From the NCBI GenBank assembly GCA_947652605.1, contig OX393577.1, positions 49,761,494-49,825,493 on the forward strand: a DNA stretch of 64,000 bases. The letters are read 5' to 3'. This document shows positions 45,694 to 55,448 of this stretch, one piece after another. Source of the stretch: Elmis aenea (lineage: Eukaryota > Arthropoda > Insecta > Coleoptera > Elmidae). Position 1 is the first letter of the stretch. Each line of letters opens with the position of its first letter. Below the pieces are notes generated by a model, which did not search any database, was not told the origin of the DNA, and saw only the letters and a program-made list of their open reading frames with translations. Made by a program: the position numbers and the translations under genes.

Positions 45694-48506
45694 TACAGGG
45701 TGTTTGCAAATGAATGTCAATTGTAGCTTAACGGTTTGAGATAGAAAGTTGATTCAAACGCTATTTGATACAGTTTTTTCTTCGGAACACAATAAAAATA
45801 TTTTCAAATATACAGGGTGAGTCATTAGTGCGGGATCCGTCGATTGTCGCTTAACGGTTGAGATAGAAAGTTGATTCAAACGCTATTTGATACAGTTTTT
45901 TCTTCCGAACACAATAAAAAATATTTTCAAATATACAGGGTGAGTCCTTAGTGCGGGATCGGTCAATTGTCGCTTAACGTTTTGAGATTGAAAGTTGATG
46001 ATTCAAACGCCGTTTGATACAGTTTTTTCTTCCGAACACAATAAAACTCTTTTCAAATTTACAGGGTGAGTCATTAGTGCGGGATCGGTCGATTGTCGCT
46101 CAACGGTTTGAGATTGAAAGTTGATTCAAACGCTATTTGATACAGTTTTTTCTTCCGAACACAATAAAAAATATTTTCAAATATACAGGGTGAGTCCTTA
46201 GTGCGGGATCGGTCAATTGTCGCTTAACGTTTTGAGATTGAAAGTTGATGATTCAAACGCCGTTTAATACAGTTTTTTCTTCCGAACACAATAAAACTCT
46301 TTTCAAATTTACAGGGTGAGTCATTAGTGCGGGATCGGTCGATTGTCGCTCAACGGTTTGAGATTGAAAGTTGATTCAAACGCTATTTGATACAGTTTTT
46401 TCTTCCGAACACGATAAAAATCTTTTCAAATATACAGGGTGAGTCATTAGTGCGGGATCGGTCGATTGTCGCTCAACGGTTTGAGATTGAAAGTTGATTC
46501 AAACGCTATTTGATACAGTTTTTTCTTCCGAACACAATAAAAATATTTTCAAATATACAGGGTGAATCATTAGTGCGGGATCCGTCGATTGTCGCTTAAC
46601 GGTTTGAGATAGAAAGTTGTATCAAACGCTATTTGATACAGTTTTTTCTTCCGAACACGATAAAAATATTTTCAAATATACAGGGTGAGTCATTCGTGCG
46701 AGATCGGTCAGTTGTCGCTTAACGGTTTGAGATAGAAAGTTGTATCAAACGCTATTTGATACAGTTTTTTCTTCCGAACACAATAAAACTCTTTTCAAAT
46801 TTAGAGGGTGAGTTATTAGTGCGGGATCGGTCGATTGCCGCTCAACGGTTTGAAATTAAAAGTTGATTCAAACGCTATTTGATACAGTTTTTTCTTCCGA
46901 ACACGATAAAAATATTTTCAAATATACAGGGTGAGTCATTCGTGCGGGATCGGTCAGTTGTCGCTTAACGGTTTGAAATAGAAAGTTGTATCAAACGCTA
47001 TTTGATACAGTTTTTTCTTCGGAACACAATAAAAATATTTTCAAATATACAGGGTGAGTCATTAGTGCGGGATCGGTCGATTGTCGCTTAAAGGTTTGAG
47101 ATAGAAAGTTGATTCAAACGCTATTTGATACAGTTTTTTCTTCCGAACACAATAAAAAATATTTTCAAATATACAGGGTGAGTCCTTAGTGCGGGATCGG
47201 TCAATTGTCGCTTAACGTTTTGAGATTGAAAGTTGATGATTCAAACGCCGTTTGATACAGTTTTTTCTTCCGAACACAATAAAACTCTTTTCAAATTTAC
47301 AGGGTGAGTCATTAGTGCGGGATCGGTCGATTGTCGCTCAACGGTTTGAGATTGAAAGTTGATTCAAACGCTATTTGATACAGTTTTTTCTTCCGAACAC
47401 AATAAAAATATTTTCAAATATACAGGGTGAGTCATTAGTGCGGGATCGGTCGATTGTCGCTCAACGGTTTGAGATTGAAAGTTGATTCAAACGCTATTTG
47501 ATACAGTTTTTTCTTCCGAACACAATAAAAATATTTTCAATATACAGGGTGAATCATTAGTGCGGGATCCGTCGATTGTCGCTTAACGGTTTGAGATTGA
47601 AAGTTGATTCAAACGCTATTTGATACAGTTTTTTCTTCCGAAGACGATAAAAATATTTTCAAATATACAGGGTGAGTCATTCGTGCGAGATCGGTCAGTT
47701 GTCGCTTAACGGTTTGAGATAGAAAGTTGTATCAAACGCTATTTGATACAGTTTTTTCTTCCGAACACAATAAAACTCTTTTCAAATTTACAGGGTGAGT
47801 CATTAGTGCGGGATCGGTCGATTGTCGCTCAACGGTTTGAGATTGAAAGTTGATTCAAACGCTATTTGATACAGTTTTTTCTTCCGAACACGATAAAAAT
47901 CTTTTCAAATATACAGGGTGAGTCATTAGTGCGGGATCGGTCGATTGTTGCTCAACGGTTTGAGATTGAAAGTTGATTCAAACGCTATTTGATACAGTTT
48001 TTTCTTCCGAACACAATAAAAATATTTTCAAATATACAGGGTGAATCATTAGTGCGGGATCCGTCGATTGTCGCTTAACGGTTTGAGATTGAAAGTTGAT
48101 TCAAACGCTAGTTAATACAGTTTTTTCTTCCGAACACGATAAAAATATTTTTAAATATACAGGGTGAGTCCTTAGTGCGGGATCGGTCAATTGTCGCTTA
48201 ACGTTTTGAGATTGAAAGTTGATGATTCAAACGCCGTTTGATACAGGTTTTTCTTCCGAACACAATAAAACTCTTTTCAAATTTACAGGGTGAGTCATTA
48301 GTGCGGGATCGGTCGATTGTCGCTCAACGGTTTGAGATTGAAAGTTGATTCAAACGCTATTTGATACAGTTTTTTCTTCCGAGCACGATAAAAATATTTT
48401 TAAATATGCAGGGCGAGTCATTAGTGAGGGATCGGTCGATTGTCGCAACGGTTTTATATAGAAAGTTGATTCAAACGCTATTTGATACAGTTTTTTCTTT
48501 CGAACG
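45694..48506. repeat. 122-bp satellite array, about 23 units
   Basis: The monomer runs TACAGGGTGAGTCATTAGTG, then CGGGATCGGTCGATTGTCGC, TTAACGGTTTGAGATAGAAA, GTTGATTCAAACGCTATTTG, ATACAGTTTTTTCTTCCGAA, CACAATAAAAATATTTTCAA, ATA. Units are 120-126 bp. Variants are recognisable: CCTTAGT with GATGATTC and CTCTTTT (type B), CTCAACGG (C), GAATCATT with ATCCGTCG (D), CATTCGT with GTATC (E). Type B starts at 46184, 47172 and 48158, about 987 bp apart. The monomer equals the terminal unit of the elements at 20876 and 29286. Confidence 0.93.
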
Positions 48507-48540
48507 GAATGGCAGAGTGGATCATTGGTTCTGCCAAAAC

Positions 48541-49010
48541 AGAAACAAGCCCGCCAAGCATGCAACGCGGTATATGATCAATAAAATCGAAATGTACCGG
48601 GTTCATTTCCGCCGAGAGTGCAAGCGAGTCGTCTAATGGTGCCTGTCCACGTGAGAGTAAACAACTCTCGATAGCAGCGTCGCCAAGGATACAGCCCCTG
48701 AGAGTAACTCGCGATTGGCTGTATCCTTGGCGACGCTGCTATCGAGAGTTGTTTACTCTCACGTGGACAGGCACCATAAGATCGATAAAAGAGAATTGTA
48801 TCCGCGTCATCCCCGCCGAGCATGCAACGCGAGTCGTCTATGATCGATAAAATCGAATTGTACCCGCGTTATCCCCGCGGAGCATGCGACACGAATTGTC
48901 TATGATCGATAAAAGTGAATTGTATTCGTTTCTCCTCCGCCCCGCCGAGCATGCAACGCGAGTGGTCTATTATCTATTAATGAAAATTGTACGGGCTCGG
49001 TTTCCGTTGA
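48541..49010. repeat. 62-bp satellite units in copy A
   Basis: Units contain GCATGCAACGCGAGTCGTCT, then ATGATCGATAAAA-(T/G)-(T/C)GAATTGTA and CCCGCGTTATCCCCGC. About 6 diverged units, one interrupted by the 140-bp hairpin element at 48637. The same units occur at 53517, 57047, 60481, 61939 and 63637. Confidence 0.8.
48637..48776. mobile_element. 140-bp perfect hairpin MITE, TAA target duplication
   Basis: Two 58-bp arms are exactly complementary, starting TGGTGCCTGTCCACGTGAGA, with a 24-bp loop. TAA flanks both sides (48634-48636, 48777-48779). The related 62-bp unit at 53607 reads GTCTAAGATCG without the insert. A 3-bp TAA duplication suggests PIF/Harbinger. No coding sequence. Confidence 0.87.
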
Positions 49011-49760
49011 GCGCTTTGAGATTTATCGATATTTTTATTTTGACGCATAGAACTTGAACGCAAGAGAGTTAGGCCGGGTAAAGATATTTGTATGGTCTCG
49101 GAACGGCGCCGTAGGCGCCCCAGTTGGCCCGTTAGGGCCTGCTGGTCCCCTATATAATAAAAGTGTAGCGGCGGTTTGCCCGAAAGCAAATTAAAAATCG
49201 AAAAACTAGAAGCAGGGACTTCCGGTTTGCTTTAAAATACGTATGAAAGAACGAACCAGCTTCCTGTCGATATCCGGTTGCCGAACGTTTCGAGACTAAA
49301 AAGTTATGGGCTATAAACCGCCGAAAAAATTTTCTCTTATGGGAATATTGGTTCTTCGTAGCGCCGCGGGGGCGCATGGTACGATCCCTAAATTTTCGCA
49401 GATGGAGCGCTTATGCCGGGATAAGGTTTTTCCAAAGTTTCAGTCGAATCTGACAAACCGTTTATTTGTTTTCACCCTAAACGTGAATTCCCCCTCGTAA
49501 CCCCGAACAGGGGGGTCGCGGCAAGCGACTTGCTTAGATGTTACTTATCTTTGGTACGCTCAGCATTAAGATAATTATCCTTTGTTTACATGTGTTGTGC
49601 GGACAGGTGACCCGGCGCGGCGGCTCGGACTGAATTATTTCATTTTTGCACTTATTCATACAGCGTCTGTCATTATGACTACGAAATATGTTTGAAATTT
49701 CATTAAAATCTTTAACATCTTTTCGCTCCAAACAATAAGGATGTCGCAGTGGCGTCTATA

Positions 49761-52196
49761 CCGGGTGATTGATTCAGTTTGACTGTCGCACCCCTATAAC
49801 TTTGTAAGTATTGAGAATAACCCCAAAAACCCTTATATATTTGAAATCACCGAGAAATTTTCTATTAAGTGATGTGTTTTTGTTACCTCTACGATGACGT
49901 ATGTCAAATCCGCGATAGGCAACTGTTTTTTTTTTAAATTACATAGTATACATTTTTTTGTTGATTCGGATAGAGAATTTAATTGTGAATCCGACCATGT
50001 ACTCTATATTTGAAATCAGCGAGAAATTCTCTATTAAGTGATGTGTTTTTGTTACCTCTACGATGACGTATGTCAAATCCGCGATAGGCAACTGTTTTTT
50101 TTTAAATTACATAGTATGCATTTTTTTGTTGATTCGGATAGAGAATTTAATTCTGAATCCGACCATGTACTCAAAAAGTAGGCATACATTAAAAAAAATT
50201 CGAGAAAAATCAGCAGGGGCGGCCATTTTGAATACATTAAAATGTAATTTTTTATGTCTGCGTTTATTATTTGTTTTTATTTTTATTAAAAATTAATTTT
50301 TAATACATTTTTATTGATAGTTACCGCATAATTTTTAAGATTTGATCGTTTTTTGTTATGTTAAATAGACTGTTTGCTATAATTTGAATAAACTTTGAAC
50401 TGATTTTTCTCGAATATTTTCTTATGTATGCCTACTTTTTGAGTACATGGTCGGATTCAGAATTAAATTCTCTATCCGAATCAACAAAAAAATGTATACT
50501 ATGTAATTTTAAAAAAAAAAACAGTTGCCTATCGCGGATTTGACATACGTCATCGTAGAGGTAACAAAAACACATCACTTAATAGAAAATTTCTCGGTGA
50601 TTTCAAATATACAGGGTGTCCCAGATTACATTTCCAGCATGGGGATCTCGCTTATTATAAGAGATACAGGTTTGTTTAAATTAGATGAATTATTACTTAG
50701 TATGAGAGGAGCCACAATCAATTTTTAAAAGTACAAAATTCGTCGTGCTTCAGATGTTATAGCAAAAAATATGAAAATGTCGAATTTCTTTTTTCTTTCA
50801 TAACTTTTTTGTCTTAATCGTTAAAGCAATTTTATTTGTACTTTCTGAAGGTACTTTTTAATGGAGAATGTAACTGTTATTTTAGATTTTTTTTTAAACC
50901 TACCATTTTTGAGATATTACCCCTAATTTCATTTTTTCTTATGGACCGCGAAGTTGGCTATGGAATAGTTAAATGTGATTTTTTTTTCTCGTTTAAATGA
51001 GATATTACTTGCTATACCTATTTTTATAAACAAGTCACAAAATGAAAAAAAATCGTATTTTACCCATTACTTATCAAGCTATCTATGAAAATATAAACAA
51101 AAAACAACTAAATAAATGTCAAATGACAGTTACTATTTGTCTGCGGTAACATTTATTAGAATTCTATAGTATTTTTGTGTAATTCGATAGTCTTTGTAGC
51201 AAATTTGTTATCATATAATTATGGGCACATTTACAACTAATTAAAAAATTTTAATGTTGAAATGCTACATTCCTTACAATATAAACTGTGTAAAATAGAT
51301 CATTCTTAATTCTTAATGGATTTGTTTTAGATTTTTGGTTGGCTTCTCGAAGAAACCATATTCTTTTAAATTTATTTCAAAATTTCTGTAATTACACACT
51401 CTTTGTTGCCTTTTCTCAAGATATAGCTCTAAGTATATTCGCTCAGCTTCCACACAGTTTGTATGGCAAAGAATGTAGCATCTCAACATGTCAAATTTTT
51501 CGCTATTTTTAAATGTAGCCATCATTATAACAATTATTACAAAGACTATCGAATTACACAACAATAATATGAAATTGTAATAAATGATACCGCAGACAAA
51601 TGGTAACTGTCATTTGACATTTAATTAGTTGTATATTGTTTTTATTTTCATAGATAGCTTGATAAGTCATGGGTAAAATACGATTTTTTTCATTTTGTGA
51701 CTTGTTTATAAAAAAAGGTATAGCAAGTAATATCTTATTTAAACGAGAAAAAAAAAGCACATTCAACTATTCCATAGCCAACTTCGCAGCCCATAAGAAA
51801 AAATTAAATTGGGGGTAATATCTCGAAACTGGTAGGTGTTAAAAAAAATCTAAAATAACAGTTACATTCTCCATGAAAAAGTACCTTAAGAAACTACAAA
51901 TAAATATGTTTTAACGATTCTGCCAAAAAAGTTATGAGAGAAAAAAGAAATTCGACATTTTCATATTTTTTGCTATAACATCTGAAGTCCGAGGAATTTT
52001 TTACTTTTATAAATTGATTGTGACTCCTCTCATCCTAAGGAAAAATTCATCTAATTTAAACAAACCTGTATCTCTTATAATAAGCGAGATCCCCATGCTG
52101 GAAATGTAATCTGGGACACCCTGTATAAGGGTTGTTGGGGTTATTCTCAATACTTACAAAGTTATAGGGGTGCGACAGTCAAACTGAATCACCCGG
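49761..52196. mobile_element. Outer palindromic element CCGGGTGATTGATTCAG, TA flanks
   Basis: Ends CCGGGTGATTGATTCAGTTT and the complement of the right end (AAACTGAATCACCCGG) are flanked by TA (49759-49760, 52197-52198). The uninterrupted site exists at 45565-45580 (GTCTATATATGGAATAATC). The left arm holds a tandem duplication of about 200 bp (GAGAAATT-(T/C)-TCTATTAAGTGATG... at 49855 and 50023). The right arm is split by a second palindrome (50612-52123). Own length without the insert is about 0.92 kb. Confidence 0.9.
50612..52123. mobile_element. Inner 1.5-kb palindrome CAGGGTGTCCC, nested, TA flanks
   Basis: Ends CAGGGTGTCCCAGATTACAT and its complement, TA on both sides (50610-50611, 52124-52125). 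Arms of about 580 bp (to 51195, and from 51540) with a 340-bp loop. Removing it and one TA restores the arm of the outer palindrome (CAAATATATAAGGGTTG against CAACCCTTATATATTTG-type sequence at 49825). The end motif shares CAGGGTGTCCC with the 9563 element. Confidence 0.9.
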
Positions 52197-52434
52197 TATA
52201 TGGAATAATCACCGAAATACGGAGTGCGACAATATAATTGGTCAAGCAAACATTTTTTGGTTTTTCTAAAATTTTTGCTGTCGTGGAGCCGTATGTTTTG
52301 TCTTACGACGAGCAAAAATATACAGGGTGTATGTAAATGAATGTCAATAAAAATGTTATGTTTATTGAAATGTTTAACATCGAAAAATATATATTATTTT
52401 CTCTCGAAACGGATAAGGATGTCGCAGTGGCGTA

Positions 52435-53482
52435 TACAGGGCGAGTCATTAGTGGGGATCGGTCGATTGTGGCTTAACGGTTTGAGATAGAAAGTTGATT
52501 CAAACGCTGTTTGATACAGATTTTTCTTCAGAACACAATAAAACTATTTTCAAATATACAGGGTGAGCCATTAGTGCGGGATCGGTCGATTGTCGCTATA
52601 CAGGTTTTTCTTCCGAACACGATAAAAATATTTTCAAATAAATATACAGGGTGAGTCATTATTGTGGGATCGGTCGATTGTGGCTTAACGGTTTGAGATA
52701 GAAAGTTGATTCAAACGCTATTTGATACAGTTTTTTCTTCCGAACACGATAAAAATATTTTCAAATATACAGGGTGAGTCATTAGTGCGGGATCCGTCGA
52801 TTGTCGCTTAACGGTTTGAGATAGAAAGTTGATTCAAACGGTATTTCAAACAGTTTTTTCTTCCGAACACAATAAAACTATTTTCAAATATACAGGGTGA
52901 GTCATTAGTGCGGGATCGGTCGATTGTCGCTTAACGGTTTGAAATTGAAAGTTGATTCAAACGCTATTTGATACAGTTTTTTCTTCCGAACACGATAAAA
53001 ATATTTTCAAATATACAGGGTGAGTCATTAGTGCGGGATCGGTCGATTGTCGCTTAACGGTTTGAAATGGAAAGTTGATTTAAACGCTATTTGATACGGT
53101 ATTTTCTTCCGAACACAATAAAAATATTTTCAAATATACAGGGTGAGTCATTATTGCGGAATCGGTTGATTGTGGCTAAACGGTTTAAGATAGAATGTTG
53201 ATTAAAACGCTATTTGATACAGTTTTTTCTTCCGAACACGATAAAAATATTTTTAATTATACAGGGTGAGTCATTAGTGCGGGATCGGTCGATTTTCGCT
53301 TAACGGTTTGAGATAGAAAGTTGATTCAAACGCTATTTGATAAAGTTTTTTCTTCCGAACAAGATAAAAATATTTTCAAATATGCAGGGTGAGTCATTAG
53401 TGCGGGATCGGTCGATTGTCGCAACGGTTTGAGATAGAAAGTTGATTCAAACGCTATTTGATACAGTTTTTTCTTCCGAACG
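52435..53482. repeat. 122-bp satellite array, about 9 units
   Basis: Same monomer as at 45694, in copy B. The second and third units are shortened, and units differ from copy A in mostly reading CTTAACGG with GATAGAAAG. The array ends at the same CGAACGG|AATGGCAGAG junction as in copy A. Confidence 0.9.
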
Positions 53483-53516
53483 GAATGGCAGAGTGGATAA
53501 TTGATTCGGCCAAAAC

Positions 53517-53905
53517 AAAAAAAAGCCCGCCAAGCATGCAACGCGGTATATGATCAATAAAATCGAAATGTACCGGGTTCATTTTCGCCGAGCGTGCAAG
53601 CGATTCGTCTAAGATCGATAAAAGTGAATTGTATCCCCGTCATCCCCGCCGAGCATGCAACGCGAGTCGTCTATGATCGATAAAATCGAATTGTACCCGG
53701 GTCATCCCCGCCGAGCGTGCAAGCGAGTCGTCTATGATAGATAAAAGTGAATTGTACCCGCGTTATTCCTGCGGAGCATGCGACACGAATTGTCTATGAT
53801 GGATAAAAGTGAATTGTATTCGTTTCTCCTCCGCCGAGCTTGCAACGCGAGTCGTCTATTATCTATTACCGAAAATTGTACGCGCTCGGTTCTCGTCGTG
53901 CGCTT
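53517..53905. repeat. 62-bp satellite units in copy B
   Basis: Five to six units of 61-62 bp: GAGCATGCAACGCGAGTCGT, CTATGATCGATAAAA... The first contains GTCTAAGATCGATAAAAG, which is the uninterrupted form of the insertion site of the hairpin element in copy A. Confidence 0.82.
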
Positions 53906-54508
53906 CGAGATTTATCGATATTTTTATTTTGACGCAAGAGAGTTAGGCCGGGTAAAGATATTTGTATGGTCTCGGAACGGCGCCATAGGCGCCCCAGTTG
54001 GCCCGTTAGGGCCTGCTGGTCCCCTATATAATAAAAGAGTAGCGGCGGTTTGCCCGAAAGCAAATTAAAAATCGAAAAACTAGACGCAGGGACTTCGGGT
54101 TTGCTTTAAAATACATATGAAAGAACGAACCAGCTTCCTGTCGATATCCGGTTGCCGTATGTTTCGAGACTAAAAAGTTATGGGCAATAAACCGCCGAAA
54201 AATTTTTCTCTTATGGGAATATTGGTTCTTCGTAGCGCCGCGGGGGAGCATGCTTCAAAATCTAAATTTTCGCGGATGGGGCGCTTATGCCGGGATAAGG
54301 TTTTCCCAAAGTTTCAGCCGAATCTGATAAGCCGTTTATTTTTTTTCACCCTAAACGTGAAGTTCCCCTCGTACCCCCGAACAGGGGGGTCGCGGCTAGC
54401 GACTTGCTTAGATGTTTACGCTCAGCATTAAGATAATTATCCTTTGTTTACATGTGTTGTGCGGACACGTGACCCGGCGCAGCGGCTCGGACTGATTTAT
54501 TTTATTTA

Positions 54509-55096
54509 GGTCGATTGTCGCTTAACGGTTTGAGATAAAAAGTTGATTCAAACGCTATTTGATACAGTTTTTTCTCCCGAACACGATAAAAATTATTTCA
54601 AATATACAGGGTGAGTCATTAGTGAGGGATCGGTCGATTGTCGCTTAACGGTTTGAGATAGAAAGTTGATTCAAACGCTATTTGATACAGTTTTTTCTTC
54701 CGAACACGATAAAAATATTTTCAAATATACAGGGTGAGTCATTAGTGCGGGATCAGTCGATTGTCGCTTAACGGTTTGAGATTGAAAGTTGATTCAAACA
54801 CTATTTGATAGTTTTTTCTTCCGAACCCGATAAAAATATTTTCAAATATACCGGGTGAGTCATTAGTGCGAGATCGGTCGATTGTCGCTTAACGGTTTGA
54901 TATAGAAAGTTGATTCAAACGCTATTTGATACAGTTTTTTCTTCCGAACGCAATAAAAATGTTTTCAAATGTACAGGGTGAGTCATTAGTGCGGGATCGA
55001 TTGATTGTGGCTATACGGTTTGAGATAGAAAGTTGATTTAAATGCTATTTGATACAGTTTTTTCTTCCGAACACAATAAATATATTTTCAAATGTA
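54509..55096. repeat. 122-bp satellite array, about 5 units, then 18-bp repeats
   Basis: Begins mid-monomer (GGTCGATTGTCGC) and ends mid-monomer at TTTTCAAATGTAGAGT, where 18-bp repeats start. One more monomer with flanking partial sequence is found between two 18-bp blocks at 55305-55447. Confidence 0.88.
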
Positions 55097-55100
55097 GAGT

Positions 55101-55304
55101 ATGCGGCCCGAGTGTAGTTTGAGGCCCGGGAGTTGTTTGCGGCCCGGGTGTAGTTTGTGGCCCGGGAGTAGTTTGCAGCCCGGAAGTCCATTGCGACCCG
55201 GGAGTCGTTTGCGGCCCGGGAGTAGTTTGTGGAACGGGAGTAGTTTGTGGCCCGGTAGTCATTGGTGGCCCGGGTGTCGTTAGCGGCCCTGGAGTCGTTA
55301 GCGG
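55101..55304. repeat. 18-bp GC-rich minisatellite, block 1
   Basis: The consensus unit is GCGGCCCGGGAGTAGTTT (or GTCGTTT). About 11 units, many with CCCGGG. The block ends GTCGTTAGCG and re-enters the 122-bp monomer at GATAAAAATG. Confidence 0.92.
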
Positions 55305-55447
55305 ATAAAAATGTTTTCAAATGTACAGGGTGAGTCATTAGTGCGAGATCGATTGATTGTGGCTATACGGTTTGAGATAGAAAGTTGATTTAAATTCTAT
55401 TTGATACAGTTTTTTCTTCCGAACAAAATAAATATATTTTCAAATGT
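55305..55447. repeat. Single 122-bp monomer between 18-bp blocks
   Basis: GATAAAAATGTTTTCAAATG then TACAGGGTGAGTCATTAGTG starts this monomer. Its last 75 bp nearly repeat 55020-55100, including the junction AATGTAGAGTATGCGGCCCG into the next 18-bp block. Confidence 0.85.
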
Positions 55448-55448
55448 A

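Larger units (their letters stand above)
44953..49145 (+). mobile_element. Helitron-like composite, copy A (4.19 kb)
   Basis: Starts TCCCCTATATAATAAAAGTG and ends with two GC hairpins (GGCGCC-GTA-GGCGCC at 49105-49119; GGCCC-GTTA-GGGCC at 49126-49139), then TG and CTGG. A 5' TC, a 3' hairpin and a CTRR end followed by T are Helitron hallmarks. The hairpin-to-end distance (2 nt) is shorter than usual. Internal order: 5' module of about 480 bp (44953-45430), a 260-bp link, the 122-bp satellite array, 62-bp units and a 3' module (49010-49145). No Rep/helicase coding. The next copy begins at the very next base. Confidence 0.6.
49146..54019 (+). mobile_element. Helitron-like composite, copy B, with nested palindromes
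   Basis: Same start (TCCCCTATATAATAAAAGTG) and same double-hairpin CTGG end (54016-54019) as copy A. Removing the 2436-bp palindrome at 49761-52196 and one TA leaves 2436 bp. Its link segment, 122-bp array (about 9 units, 52435-53482), 62-bp units and 3' module follow the same order as in copy A. The junction from array to 62-bp region (CGAACGGAATGGCAGAGTGG) is identical in A and B, so both descend from one composite. Confidence 0.6.

Noticed and set aside
45694..48506. CRISPR-like array of repeats and spacers
   Set aside because: Units are contiguous 122-bp monomers with no unique spacers, in a eukaryotic genome, and the monomer is a transposon end.
48350..48565. Short proteins such as those from 48350-48565 and 53326-53541 that look alike
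   Set aside because: They are the same satellite-to-62-bp junction read in antisense in copies A and B; similarity comes from the repeat, not from a gene family.
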